Shown here: positions 26,852 through 35,870 of the stretch, piece after piece
Numbering within the stretch: position 1 is the first letter of the stretch
Layout: every line of letters begins with the position of its first letter
DNA from: an uncultured bacterium
GTDB lineage: Bacteria > Bacteroidota > Ignavibacteria > Kapaibacteriales > UBA4661
Length of the DNA: 64,000 nt
Direction: 5' to 3'
Assembly (NCBI GenBank): GCA_937899715.1
Contig: CALCNX010000048.1
Span: 12,501 to 76,500, forward strand
The notes under the pieces: model-generated
Told to the model about the DNA's origin: nothing
The model's database searches: none
The model's input: only the letters and a program-made list of their open reading frames with translations
Position numbers and translations under genes: made by a program

Positions 26852-28129
26852 ATGAAAACAGCACAGGAACTTTCGCGCGAATGGTCGCAGAATGAGCGTT
26901 GGGACGGCATTACACGCACGTATTCTGCTGATGACGTTGTTCGGTTGCGCGGCACGGTCGAAATCAAATATTCTCTTGCCGAACTCGGTGCAAAGCGCCT
27001 TTGGGAGCTAATGAACAGCGAAGATTATGTCCATGCACTTGGTGCGCTTACGGGCAATCAAGCGATGCAAATGGTCAAAGCCGGACTGAAAGCGATTTAT
27101 CTTTCCGGCTGGCAAGTGGCTGCTGATGCCAACTTGGGAGGACAGATGTATCCCGACCAAAGTCTTTATCCTGCCAATAGCGTTCCTGATGTGGTCAAAC
27201 GTATCAACAACGCACTTCGTCGTGCCGACCAAATAGCATATTCCGAAGGCGATACTTCCACGCACTGGATGGCTCCTATTGTGGCGGACGCTGAGGCGGG
27301 TTTTGGCGGACCGCTTAATTCCTTTGAATTGATGAAATTGATGATAGAAGCGGGTGCCGGTGGTGTACACTTTGAAGACCAACTTGCTTCTGAGAAAAAA
27401 TGCGGACACTTGGGCGGTAAAGTGCTTATTCCGACCTCGCACTTCATTCGCACATTGACTGCTGCACGCTTGGCGGCAGATATTTCCGATGTGCCCACTG
27501 TTCTTATAGCCCGCACCGATGCAAACGCGGCTGATCTCCTGACCAGTGACGTGGATGACCGCGACAAAGAATTTTGCACGGGCGAGCGCACTATAGAAGG
27601 TTTCTACCGTCTGCGTCCGGGTATTGATGCTGCTATTGCGCGTGCGCTCAGTTATGGTCCTTACGCCGATGTGCTTTGGTGCGAGACCGCCACACCGGAT
27701 ATGCAGGAAGCGAAAAAGTTTGCCGAAGCTGTCCACACCAAATTCCCAGGTAAAATGCTCGCCTACAACTGTTCGCCATCGTTCAACTGGAAACGAAATC
27801 TCAGTTCTGCCGAAATTGCTGTCTTCCAACGTGAACTGGGTGCAATGGGCTACAAATTCCAATTCGTAACGCTTGCGGGCTTCCATGCGTTGAATTTCTC
27901 CATGTTCAATCTCGCACAGGGCTACCGCGACCGTGGCATGGCGGCATATTCCGAAATGCAGGAACTTGAGTTCGCCGCCGAAGCACAAGGTTATACCGCC
28001 GTGAAGCACCAGCGCGAAGTCGGCACAGGCTATTTCGACGTAGTAGCTGAAACAATTAGCTCAGGACAATCCTCCACAACAGCGCTTGCCGGCTCGACCG
28101 AAGCTGGACAATTCCACATTGAGACCTAA
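26852..28129 (+). CDS. aceA: Isocitrate lyase
   Basis: The 425-residue enzyme splits isocitrate into succinate and glyoxylate, the first step of the glyoxylate shunt. The catalytic KKCGHLGGK motif has C184. Mg-binding acidic residues lie in ADAEAGFGG and FEDQLASEKK, and the C-terminal NCSPSFNW segment is conserved. The ATG at 26852 fits the usual start MKTAQELSREW; a GTG at 26840 is possible but adds only four residues. A purine-rich AGGTGGAGAG lies upstream. Malate synthase follows after a terminator, so the pair is linked but probably has separate control. Confidence 0.97.
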   Translation: MKTAQELSREWSQNERWDGITRTYSADDVVRLRGTVEIKYSLAELGAKRLWELMNSEDYVHALGALTGNQAMQMVKAGLKAIYLSGWQVAADANLGGQMYPDQSLYPANSVPDVVKRINNALRRADQIAYSEGDTSTHWMAPIVADAEAGFGGPLNSFELMKLMIEAGAGGVHFEDQLASEKKCGHLGGKVLIPTSHFIRTLTAARLAADISDVPTVLIARTDANAADLLTSDVDDRDKEFCTGERTIEGFYRLRPGIDAAIARALSYGPYADVLWCETATPDMQEAKKFAEAVHTKFPGKMLAYNCSPSFNWKRNLSSAEIAVFQRELGAMGYKFQFVTLAGFHALNFSMFNLAQGYRDRGMAAYSEMQELEFAAEAQGYTAVKHQREVGTGYFDVVAETISSGQSSTTALAGSTEAGQFHIET

Positions 28130-28200
28130 AAAAATAACCGATGAAGGATGAAGTTTTTTGCGAACCTTTTCCTTCATTGTTTGTTTGAATGTTCTTTCAC

Positions 28201-28241
28201 AACCCCGCATCACTTCTTGTTTTGCGGGGTTTTGCGTTTTG
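28201..28241 (+). terminator. Terminator after aceA
   Basis: AACCCCGCA, a 13-base loop and TGCGGGGTT form a perfect 9-bp stem followed by TTTGCGTTTT. It lies in the 232-base gap before malate synthase and suggests separate transcription of the two genes. Confidence 0.85.
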
Positions 28242-28361
28242 TGCTATATTGCTTCTCTTGTGATTATTTGCCGTTACTGAGATTCCATCAGCAGCATTTT
28301 AGCTATTATCATCAAACTATTGTTACCAAATTATTGTTATCAAACCTTTTAATTTTCCATT

Positions 28362-29969
28362 ATGCCACAACTCACCCTTCCCGCAGGTGTCGTCGTTACG
28401 GGCGATATTCAGCCTCAGTTCCTGGAAATTCTCACGCCCGAAGCACTTGACTTTATTGTGCTCTTGCAGCGTACGTTCAATACTCGCCGCAAAGAACTTT
28501 TAGTAAAACGCACCGAACGACAAAAGGATTTTGATGCCGGAATTATGCCGGATTTCCTTGCGGAAACAGCGTCCGTGCGCTCTGGCGAATGGCGAGTAGC
28601 ACCCATTCCGGCGGATTTACAGAATCGGCGTATCGAAATTACGGGACCTGTGGAGCGTAAAATGATTATCAATGCGCTCAATTCCGGCGCAAATATGTTT
28701 ATGGCGGACTTTGAAGATGCCAACTCGCCGACGTGGTCAAATGCCATTCAGGGGCAAATCAATCTCCACGATGCGATTCGCCGCCAAATTGATTTCACTT
28801 CGCCCGAAGGTAAAGACTATAAGTTAAACGTTGAAGTGGCGACACTGCTTGTGCGTCCGCGCGGTTGGCATTTGCTCGAAAAGCATATCACCGTTGATGG
28901 TGAGCCACTGTCGGGTTCGCTTTGTGATTTTGGTTTGTACTTTTTCCATAATGCTAAAGAATTGCTCGCACGTGGTTCAGGACCATATTTCTATTTGCCA
29001 AAGCTGGAAAGCCATTTGGAGGCACGGCTTTGGAATGATGTTTTCACGTTGGCGCAGAAAAGGCTGGGCGCTCCGCATGGTTCAGTGAAAGTAACAATGC
29101 TGATTGAGACTATTCCTGCCGCTTTTGAGATGGAAGAACTGCTCTACGAACTCCGCGACCATGCTGCGGGCTTGAATGCAGGGCGCTGGGACTACATCTT
29201 CAGCGTGATAAAAAAATTCCGTAATCAAATGCCAACGCCCATTCCCGACCGCATTCAAGTAACCATGACCGCTCCTTTCATGCGGGCATACACAGAACTT
29301 CTTGTCAAAACCTGCCATACGCGCGGCGCACACGCTATCGGCGGTATGGCAGCGTTTATTCCAAACCGCAAAGATCCCGCCGTAACGGAAACTGCGCTTG
29401 CAAAAGTGCGGCAGGACAAAGAGCGCGAGGCAAATGACGGCTTTGACGGCTCGTGGGTGGCGCACCCGGACTTGGTAGCCGTCGCAAAAGAGCCATTTAC
29501 CGCAAAACTTGGTGACAAACCGCACCAAAAGGAGCGCTTGCGCGAAGAGGTGAGTATAAAGGCTGCTGACTTGCTTAATTTTGTTGTGCCCGATGGAAAA
29601 ATTACCCAAGCAGGCTTGCGAAATAATATCAACGTCGGGCTTCAGTACGTGGAAGCGTGGCTGCGTGGCAATGGTGCAGTGGCAATCCACAATCTTATGG
29701 AAGACGCTGCAACGGCAGAAATCTCGCGGACGCAGGTCTGGCAGTGGATTCATCACGCAAAGGGCGTTTTGGACGACGGGCGCAAAGTGACGGTGGAACT
29801 TGTCCGCCAGATTATTGCCGAAGAAATGGAAACTATCAAGCAGTCATTCGGGGATGCACTTTTTGCACAAGGTCGTTTTGCCGAAGCGCGTGAAATCTTC
29901 GATACGTTGGCTACATCGCCGGAGTATGTAGATTTTCTGACGCTTCCGGCGTATGAGCGCTTGGGATAA
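28362..29969 (+). CDS. aceB: Malate synthase A
   Basis: The 535-residue enzyme condenses glyoxylate and acetyl-CoA to malate. Conserved features include VERKMIINALNSGANMFMADFED, where acidic residues act in catalysis and Mg binding, RWDYIFSVIKKF, and the AAFIPNRKDP loop. The length and lack of the extra domain of isoform G make it an AceB-type enzyme. Together with the upstream isocitrate lyase it gives a complete glyoxylate bypass for growth on acetate or fatty acids, fitting the acyl-CoA dehydrogenase at 38639. Confidence 0.97.
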   Translation: MPQLTLPAGVVVTGDIQPQFLEILTPEALDFIVLLQRTFNTRRKELLVKRTERQKDFDAGIMPDFLAETASVRSGEWRVAPIPADLQNRRIEITGPVERKMIINALNSGANMFMADFEDANSPTWSNAIQGQINLHDAIRRQIDFTSPEGKDYKLNVEVATLLVRPRGWHLLEKHITVDGEPLSGSLCDFGLYFFHNAKELLARGSGPYFYLPKLESHLEARLWNDVFTLAQKRLGAPHGSVKVTMLIETIPAAFEMEELLYELRDHAAGLNAGRWDYIFSVIKKFRNQMPTPIPDRIQVTMTAPFMRAYTELLVKTCHTRGAHAIGGMAAFIPNRKDPAVTETALAKVRQDKEREANDGFDGSWVAHPDLVAVAKEPFTAKLGDKPHQKERLREEVSIKAADLLNFVVPDGKITQAGLRNNINVGLQYVEAWLRGNGAVAIHNLMEDAATAEISRTQVWQWIHHAKGVLDDGRKVTVELVRQIIAEEMETIKQSFGDALFAQGRFAEAREIFDTLATSPEYVDFLTLPAYERLG

Positions 29970-29993
29970 TTGTTTGGGCGCTATAGATTATTC

Positions 29994-30045
29994 ACCCTTG
30001 TGCTTAGGTTTTCTCAAGATTATCTCGCGCAAGGGTTTTTCTTTT
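29994..30045 (+). terminator. Terminator after aceB
   Basis: ACCCTTGTGC and GCGCAAGGGT form a 10-bp stem (one G-T pair) with a long loop of 23 bases, followed by TTTTCTTTT. The large loop lowers certainty. Confidence 0.6.
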
Positions 30046-30122
30046 GTTGTAAAAGCCCAGGAACTGCCGTAGATTTACGCTCTAGTCAGATTTTTTGCTC
30101 ATATCAGTTTATTATTTGTTGT

Positions 30123-31958
30123 ATGCTCACACCAGAATTTTATTCCATTATTGATGCAGAATTAGATGCTATCATTGCAAAAAATCCTGATAATGACGTA
30201 ATTAAAAGGTTCCGAACCAAGCCTAATAACCAAAAGTCGTATGCGTTTTTGATTTGGTTTTTGGAGTTTTACGGCAAAATTCCGAATTATATTCCTTACA
30301 TCACCGAAAACGAAAAAGATAGTTCGTGTGATATCGTGTTTGATAAAAAAAATGCCGATGGAAGTAGGGTTTTCTATATTGTTCAGGCAAAATGGAAATC
30401 ACGGACAAACTGCGAAGTTCAAGCAAGTAAAACTGAGATTCTGGCGACACTCAACGATTTTGAGGTGCTGCTCAGCGGTGGGAAACGAAACGTTAGTGAA
30501 AAATTGCAGAAAAAACTGGATGAATTTTACGAGCATTTGCGAAATAACGGTGACGTAAAGTTTATCTTTCTCACTCTATGTAATCACAACCCCGGAGCTG
30601 ACGAAAATATTGCTGCCTTTAAGCGTGGGCAAGTACGAACAGATTTTGAAATCATTGATATTAACCGACTCAAAGCTGATTATATTGACCGTACTTTTAA
30701 GAATATTGACCCTGAAAACCCGCTTGAGCGCTATTCTAATCCAGAAGAACATAAAATATCGTTAGAAATAGAGCGTTTGGAGGGGCAGTTTAATCACATT
30801 GCCATTACAAAGCCTTTCGATGCTTTCGTTTTTCTTGTACGTCCTAAAATGCTGTGGGAGTTATTTCGCAAATTTGGTTTTCTCCTGTTTCAAAAAAATG
30901 TGCGAAATCCATTGTTGCAATCTCAATTTAATACTGATATTGAGCGGACAGCAATCGAAGACCCCCTCTATTTCTGGTACTATAACAACGGCATCACTGC
31001 AATTACGCCCGATCTACCTGTCGTTCGCAGTCAAGCTACAAAGCTTACCGTTACAGGCTTGCAGGTTATCAATGGCGCGCAAACGGTATATTCGATTTAT
31101 CACGCCTACGAAAATGCCTCGTCTAGTAAACGTAAAGAAATGAACCGCGATATGCTGATTACCTTGCGCTTGTTGAAGTCCGCAGGACGCGAATTTGACC
31201 TGAAAGTAACGCGCTACACGAATGCGCAAAACCCAATAGAAGACCGTGATTTTCATGCAAACGATGATATTCAAATTGCTTTGCAAAATGATTCGTATAG
31301 CACAAATGTTTGGTATGAAAAGCGGCGCGGTGAGTTTCGTGAGAAGCCGCCAGAAGGTGTGCAGATTGTTTCTAGTGAGGTTTTTGCTAGTATTTACTTG
31401 TCGTGCTACTTGCAAGATCCTGTGAGTGTTTTGATGAGTAAACAAGCACAGCAAAATTCTGATAAAAATCTTCTTTTCTTATCACGCAGAGAGCACCCTC
31501 AAGGATTATACGAAAAGATTTTTAACAGAGATACTTCATTTGAGAAAATGCTGGCAGGTTATTCTATCTTTGATGCGATTACAAAGAACAGTCCTAATTT
31601 TCCTCAGGAAACATTACTAGCGGTTGGTGCAAGTGGATTAGCCTTAACAACTATTACCATTTCCAAATATCTTCATGCAAAATTTGGTACAGCACTAAGT
31701 ATTACTGGGTATATTGTGAATCAATATGCGGAAAACAATACTAAGTTTATTATACAATGCGATAAGTTCACAGGACAATTTATAAGTAATAATATTGAAA
31801 CAGAGGATGAGAATAAAACAGCAGAAAACATTGTTAAGTTTATAAGTAACGTCGGACACTTTGAACGTCTCAAACTGCAGCTCGAAGAAACCGATATTAC
31901 CGTCGAAGATATAGAAAACATTGAAATCCCTCCAACGCCAGAGGGAAAAGCGTCATGA
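30123..31958 (+). CDS. AIPR-family abortive phage infection protein
   Basis: The 611-residue protein has an AIPR (abortive phage infection) domain, recognised by DPLYFWYYNNGITAI and LTVTGLQVINGAQTVYSIY followed by a conserved RLLK...YTNAQNPI region. The N-terminus holds a likely PD-(D/E)XK-type nuclease core with D70 in CDIVFD and Q88-A-K90 in YIVQAKWK, a Q-x-K variant seen in some Mrr-like nucleases. A role in phage defence by nucleic-acid cleavage is inferred. The ATG at 30123 is used because earlier codons from 29970 overlap the aceB terminator region. The gene, especially its last 400 bases, is clearly more AT-rich than its neighbours, which suggests transfer. Its TGA overlaps the ATG of sua5. 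Confidence 0.85.
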   Translation: MLTPEFYSIIDAELDAIIAKNPDNDVIKRFRTKPNNQKSYAFLIWFLEFYGKIPNYIPYITENEKDSSCDIVFDKKNADGSRVFYIVQAKWKSRTNCEVQASKTEILATLNDFEVLLSGGKRNVSEKLQKKLDEFYEHLRNNGDVKFIFLTLCNHNPGADENIAAFKRGQVRTDFEIIDINRLKADYIDRTFKNIDPENPLERYSNPEEHKISLEIERLEGQFNHIAITKPFDAFVFLVRPKMLWELFRKFGFLLFQKNVRNPLLQSQFNTDIERTAIEDPLYFWYYNNGITAITPDLPVVRSQATKLTVTGLQVINGAQTVYSIYHAYENASSSKRKEMNRDMLITLRLLKSAGREFDLKVTRYTNAQNPIEDRDFHANDDIQIALQNDSYSTNVWYEKRRGEFREKPPEGVQIVSSEVFASIYLSCYLQDPVSVLMSKQAQQNSDKNLLFLSRREHPQGLYEKIFNRDTSFEKMLAGYSIFDAITKNSPNFPQETLLAVGASGLALTTITISKYLHAKFGTALSITGYIVNQYAENNTKFIIQCDKFTGQFISNNIETEDENKTAENIVKFISNVGHFERLKLQLEETDITVEDIENIEIPPTPEGKAS

Positions 31959-32935
31959 CGACACAAGTTCTCAAGGCAGAGAACATCACAGAAGCCGTAC
32001 AATTCCTACACTCCGGCGAACTCGTTGCTTTCCCCACGGAAACCGTCTATGGTTTGGGCGCACGAGTCTTTGACGAAAGCGCTGTGCGGCGTATCTTTGT
32101 GGCAAAAGGTCGCCCCTCAGACAACCCGCTTATTGTTCATTGTGCTGAAAAAGCAGATGTGATAAGCGTGTCAGAGCCATTGCCAAGCAGACAGCAAGGG
32201 CTTTTTGATGCACTTTACGAGGCGTTTTGTCCGGGAGCATTGACCGTTCTACTTCCAAAACATTCCTCTGTGTCGGAAGTGGTAACAGCAGGACTAGAGA
32301 CCCTAGCTGTGCGTTTTCCGGCGCATCCCGTAGCACAAGCACTCATTCGTGCGGTGGGTGAGCCGCTTGTGGCACCATCGGCAAATCGCTCCGGTTATCC
32401 AAGCCCGACGACAGCACGGCACGTTCTGGACGACCTTTCGGGGCGCATTGCTGCCGTGATTGATGGCGGTGTGTGTGCAGTCGGCATAGAGTCAACGGTG
32501 GTGAACATTCTTACGGAATCGCTTACTATCTTGCGTCCGGGAAGCATTACAAAAGAGCAGCTTGACCGAGTAGCACTGGCACAAGGTTTTCAGCCGTTTG
32601 TGTATGCCTCCGGCAAAGAAAGTGGTAAGAACAATGCGCCGCTTTCACCCGGCATGAAATATCGGCATTATGCGCCCAATGCTTGTGTTCTTCTCGCCTC
32701 CTCGCTTGAAGAAGCATCTGTATTAGCCACGATAAATTCCCCTGCGCTTATTCTGGCGCGTCCTGAATATGCCGACGGTGCTAGTATTCACGCGCTTTCC
32801 GAGCAATCGCTGTATGGCGCATTGCGCAATGCGGACGATGAAGGATTCCGGGCGGTAATTCTGGTGTGCGATGACGCAATCCAAAATAACATCGCACTGA
32901 TGAACCGTATTTCTAAAGCTGCTTCTAAGCAGTAA
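31955..32935 (+). CDS. L-threonylcarbamoyladenylate synthase (Sua5 type)
   Basis: The 326-residue enzyme makes threonylcarbamoyl-AMP from threonine, bicarbonate and ATP for the t6A modification of tRNA. The YrdC domain covers about 1-200, with the ATP/substrate motifs AFPTETVYGLGA and KGRPSDNPLIVH, and the C-terminal Sua5 domain begins near SPGMKYRHYAP. This makes it the long Sua5 form and not the short YrdC. The start ATG overlaps the stop of the AIPR gene (ATGA), so translation may be coupled. No tsaB, tsaD or tsaE gene is nearby. Confidence 0.94.
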   Translation: MTTQVLKAENITEAVQFLHSGELVAFPTETVYGLGARVFDESAVRRIFVAKGRPSDNPLIVHCAEKADVISVSEPLPSRQQGLFDALYEAFCPGALTVLLPKHSSVSEVVTAGLETLAVRFPAHPVAQALIRAVGEPLVAPSANRSGYPSPTTARHVLDDLSGRIAAVIDGGVCAVGIESTVVNILTESLTILRPGSITKEQLDRVALAQGFQPFVYASGKESGKNNAPLSPGMKYRHYAPNACVLLASSLEEASVLATINSPALILARPEYADGASIHALSEQSLYGALRNADDEGFRAVILVCDDAIQNNIALMNRISKAASKQ

Positions 32936-32977
32936 CCTTTGTATCCAAGCAATACTCTTTATCATTACCACAGTTCA

Positions 32978-33598
32978 ATGCTCACCAATCTCAATTTCGA
33001 CAAACAAAACGGCTTAATTCCTGCGGTTGTCCAAGACGCAACCACGCAGACTGTCCTTATGCTTGGCTATATGAATGCCGAAGCACTCGAAAAAACGCAG
33101 CGCGAAGGTGTTGTTACGTTTTTCAGCCGCTCGAAATCACGGCTTTGGACGAAAGGGGAAACCTCAGGAAATTTTCTGCGGGTCATTGAAATTCTTGCGG
33201 ACTGCGATAACGACACGCTTCTGATTAAAGCACATCCCCAAGGACCAACCTGCCACACAGGGGCAGACACGTGCTTCGACGAGCAAAATATTGTGCGCGG
33301 GTCATTTTTGCACGAATTGGAGCGGATAGTGCTTGACCGCAAGGCAAATCCGTCGCCGGATTCCTATACAAGCAAACTCCTTGCACGCGGGATGAACAAA
33401 GTAGCACAAAAAGTAGGGGAAGAAGCCGTTGAACTGGTGATTGAGGCAAAAGATAGCAATGATGAGCTTTTCAGGGGCGAGGCAGCCGATTTACTTTTCC
33501 ACTTCACGGTACTCTTAGCAGCGAAGGAGATTTCATTGGAGAGTGTTTTGGATATTTTGCGGGAGCGCCACGCGGCAAAGAAGCCTGTAGAAAGCTAG
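32978..33598 (+). CDS. hisI: Bifunctional phosphoribosyl-AMP cyclohydrolase / phosphoribosyl-ATP pyrophosphatase
   Basis: The 206-residue protein (HisIE) performs the second and third steps of histidine synthesis. The HisI part has GYMNAEALEKT, SRSKSRLWTKGE and the zinc-binding CHTGADTCF. The HisE part has YTSKLLARGMNKVAQKVGEEAVE, a MazG-like helix pair. The ATG at 32978 is chosen over one at 32939 because the conserved sequence starts there. It stands alone with no other his gene in the window, so the pathway is scattered. Its TAG stop overlaps the stop of the convergent acetyltransferase gene in a CTAG palindrome. Confidence 0.95.
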   Translation: MLTNLNFDKQNGLIPAVVQDATTQTVLMLGYMNAEALEKTQREGVVTFFSRSKSRLWTKGETSGNFLRVIEILADCDNDTLLIKAHPQGPTCHTGADTCFDEQNIVRGSFLHELERIVLDRKANPSPDSYTSKLLARGMNKVAQKVGEEAVELVIEAKDSNDELFRGEAADLLFHFTVLLAAKEISLESVLDILRERHAAKKPVES

Positions 33599-34065
33599 AT
33601 TTGTTTGGGGTGGTCGTTGAGCGTTTTTTGCATACAAACACTGGTTTCAACGCCTTGATATTGTCCGTAATTCGGGATGACCGCGTAGCCACATTTCTCG
33701 TAAAGGCGCACGGCTGGCTGCATACTTTTGCTTGTTTCCAAGACGCACCTAGAAAATCCCGATTCGGAAGCCCATGTTTCCAGCGCTGTAAGAACGCCCT
33801 GCGCAATACTCTGACCCCGATATTCTTCCGGCACAAACATACGCTTAATTTCGGCGCTGTCGTTGGAATAGGGCTTGAACGCGCCGCACCCGACTGGTTT
33901 TTCGTGCTTATAGGCGACAATGACGTTTTGAAGAGCATCAATGGTATTGAACGCGGCAAAAAAAGAATCCTTCTCGCCATTGATAACGCTAAGGTATTTG
34001 TCGAGCAGCACGACAAGGCTTCGGAAATCGGTGTTGCTGGAGTCAGTTCTGAGGTATTGAATCAT
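33595..34065 (-). CDS. GNAT-family N-acetyltransferase
   Basis: The 156-residue protein has the GNAT fold. Motif A, the acetyl-CoA pyrophosphate loop, is seen in IKRMFVPEEYRGQSIAQGVL, followed by ALETWASESGFSRCVLET and the YEKCGYAVI segment near the C-terminus. The substrate is unknown. The ATG at 34065 starts it; a TTG at 34083 is less likely. The last bases overlap hisIE in opposite orientation. Confidence 0.88.
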   Translation of the reverse strand: MIQYLRTDSSNTDFRSLVVLLDKYLSVINGEKDSFFAAFNTIDALQNVIVAYKHEKPVGCGAFKPYSNDSAEIKRMFVPEEYRGQSIAQGVLTALETWASESGFSRCVLETSKSMQPAVRLYEKCGYAVIPNYGQYQGVETSVCMQKTLNDHPKQI

Positions 34066-34101
34066 GGTCAATGTTTTCTGCAAAAATGACGAGAACTCAC
34101 G

Positions 34102-34884
34102 TTAGAGTAAGGCTCCAAACACCGCATCAATAAGCAGTATCGAAGCCGCCGCAAGCGTGAAGGAACGCACGGTACTTTTCCCAACGCCTTCTGCACCGCC
34201 TTCGGTCATGTACCCGACATGGCAACCAATCAGTGCCGTTACACCACCAAAAACGGCAGATTTGAACATTCCCGTTGCAATTTCGCCGATGCTAAAAAAG
34301 CGCTGAATCGAATCAAAAAACATTTGTACCGAAAAATCAAATTTGAGGCTTGTAAGCAAGTACGCGCCTGCGATTGCGACGATATTTGAGAAGACTGCCA
34401 GCACAGGCATCATTGTGAGCGCAGCAATGACGCGAGGCATAGAGAGGTAACGGTTCTTATCAATTGCCATCATCTCCAAAGCGTCTATTTGCTCCGATAC
34501 CTGCATCGTGCCTAGTTGTGCGGTCATTGCGCCACCCACACGCCCCGCAATCACAAGTGCGGTCAGCACGGGTGTAAGTTCAGTAAAAACGACGGTGGCG
34601 ATAGAGCCGCCAATGAAGGGACGTGCAATACCGATAAGATTGAATTTGGCAAAAAGATTCGTTGCTTGGAGTGCAGCAATAGCGCCAGTGAATGCCCCAA
34701 TGAGTATCACAAGCGGCAGCGAATCTGCGCCAACAATTGACATTTGCTCAAGCACAAGTTTCCTATCCCGGACAATGCGAGGCGTGTAGCGAAGAATTGC
34801 GCCTAAGAGGATGACCAGTTTGCCGACTTCCCGAACAAAACCGAGAACACCCCGCCCGACCCGCTCCAATACTGCGCTTATCAT
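34102..34884 (-). CDS. MlaE-family ABC transporter permease
   Basis: The 260-residue protein is the permease of an Mla-type phospholipid transporter of the envelope. It has about five membrane helices and the family core IGAFTGAIAALQATNLFAKF, TELTPVLTALVIAGRVGGAM and EIDALEMM-like QIDALEMMAID. The methyltransferase gene ends three bases before its ATG, so the two form one unit. The ATPase (MlaF) and the MCE substrate-binding protein (MlaD) are not in this window, so they must be encoded elsewhere. Confidence 0.93.
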   Translation of the reverse strand: MISAVLERVGRGVLGFVREVGKLVILLGAILRYTPRIVRDRKLVLEQMSIVGADSLPLVILIGAFTGAIAALQATNLFAKFNLIGIARPFIGGSIATVVFTELTPVLTALVIAGRVGGAMTAQLGTMQVSEQIDALEMMAIDKNRYLSMPRVIAALTMMPVLAVFSNIVAIAGAYLLTSLKFDFSVQMFFDSIQRFFSIGEIATGMFKSAVFGGVTALIGCHVGYMTEGGAEGVGKSTVRSFTLAAASILLIDAVFGALL

Positions 34885-34887
34885 TGA

Positions 34888-35841
34888 TTACTGCACCTTT
34901 CTGAGCCAAAGCGAACCGGCAAAGGTTGTTTTGGGGTCATAGACCGAGATGGCTTGCTGTAAGGTTTGAGGCGCGTTGTGGTGAAGATAACTTCCGCAGA
35001 AGAGAATTTCAAAGGCGGGATTGAACGCCAAAAATGCTTGCACGAGCGGCGACTCATTCCAGAACTGGTGTTGCCGGAAAATCCACGTCTCCGGCTCCGG
35101 CGTGGCGTAGGGAAAGAAAATGTCGTGGATGTGAATAACCACACCCTTTTGAAGCTGTGGCAACACTTCAAGATACAAGTATTGTACGTCGCTGTCGAGC
35201 TTCAGCACGTGGCTGGAATCAATAAAGAGCACGTCGCCGTCCGCAAGTTCCTGAAATGTTTTGACAGGAACGTCCTGCACAAAATCTTGAATAAGGTGTA
35301 CTTTTCTGGCATCGGAGAGTTTCAGCAAGCCGCGACGCGGATATGGCTCAATGCAGGTAATGGTCGGCTTTTCTACGCCATCTGCACTGTTTTTTGCCAA
35401 GGCTTCCAACGCAAAAAGGGTAGAAACGCCGGAGCCGACCTCCATCATGCGTTTAGGCTTGACATGGCGCAAGAGCAGGTAGAGCGTGTGCGCATCCACA
35501 ATGGAATAGCCTTCGCCTAAGCCTTGCTGCGTCACGGATTCATAATTCGGAAGCGACGCACATTCAGCGTTGTGGGCAGACAATTTCTGCAAAAATGCTT
35601 CTTGTGCGGGGAGAGAAATGTTTATTCCGGCAAGCGCTGACGGGGAGTTCCAGCGCTTCATGGTCTTGCGCAAGATGCGTGTGTCCGGCACGGGGCTGTA
35701 AAAGTGCGCCGGAAGAATGCTCAGACCAAAAAATTCGCCAAAGGAAAAGAGTTTTGTCCAAAGGAAATTTTCCCATTTCATTTGAAGGGCTTTTTTGAAG
35801 CCAAGTGCTTTGAGGCGTTGGAGTTGGGTTTGAAGGCTCAT
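34888..35841 (-). CDS. Class I SAM-dependent methyltransferase
   Basis: The 317-residue protein has a Rossmann-type methyltransferase domain. The SAM loop is KRMMEVGSGVSTLFALEAL, the acidic ribose-binding residue follows in TCIEPYPRRGL, and DVLFIDSSHVLK plus GVVIHIHDIFFPY are typical of the Methyltransf_24 group. About 120 N-terminal residues precede the domain. The substrate is unknown; sugar or lipid carriers are possible for this group. It is co-transcribed with the MlaE permease. Confidence 0.85.
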   Translation of the reverse strand: MSLQTQLQRLKALGFKKALQMKWENFLWTKLFSFGEFFGLSILPAHFYSPVPDTRILRKTMKRWNSPSALAGINISLPAQEAFLQKLSAHNAECASLPNYESVTQQGLGEGYSIVDAHTLYLLLRHVKPKRMMEVGSGVSTLFALEALAKNSADGVEKPTITCIEPYPRRGLLKLSDARKVHLIQDFVQDVPVKTFQELADGDVLFIDSSHVLKLDSDVQYLYLEVLPQLQKGVVIHIHDIFFPYATPEPETWIFRQHQFWNESPLVQAFLAFNPAFEILFCGSYLHHNAPQTLQQAISVYDPKTTFAGSLWLRKVQ

Positions 35842-35870
35842 AGAAATTTTGACTGTTTATGAATTTTACT

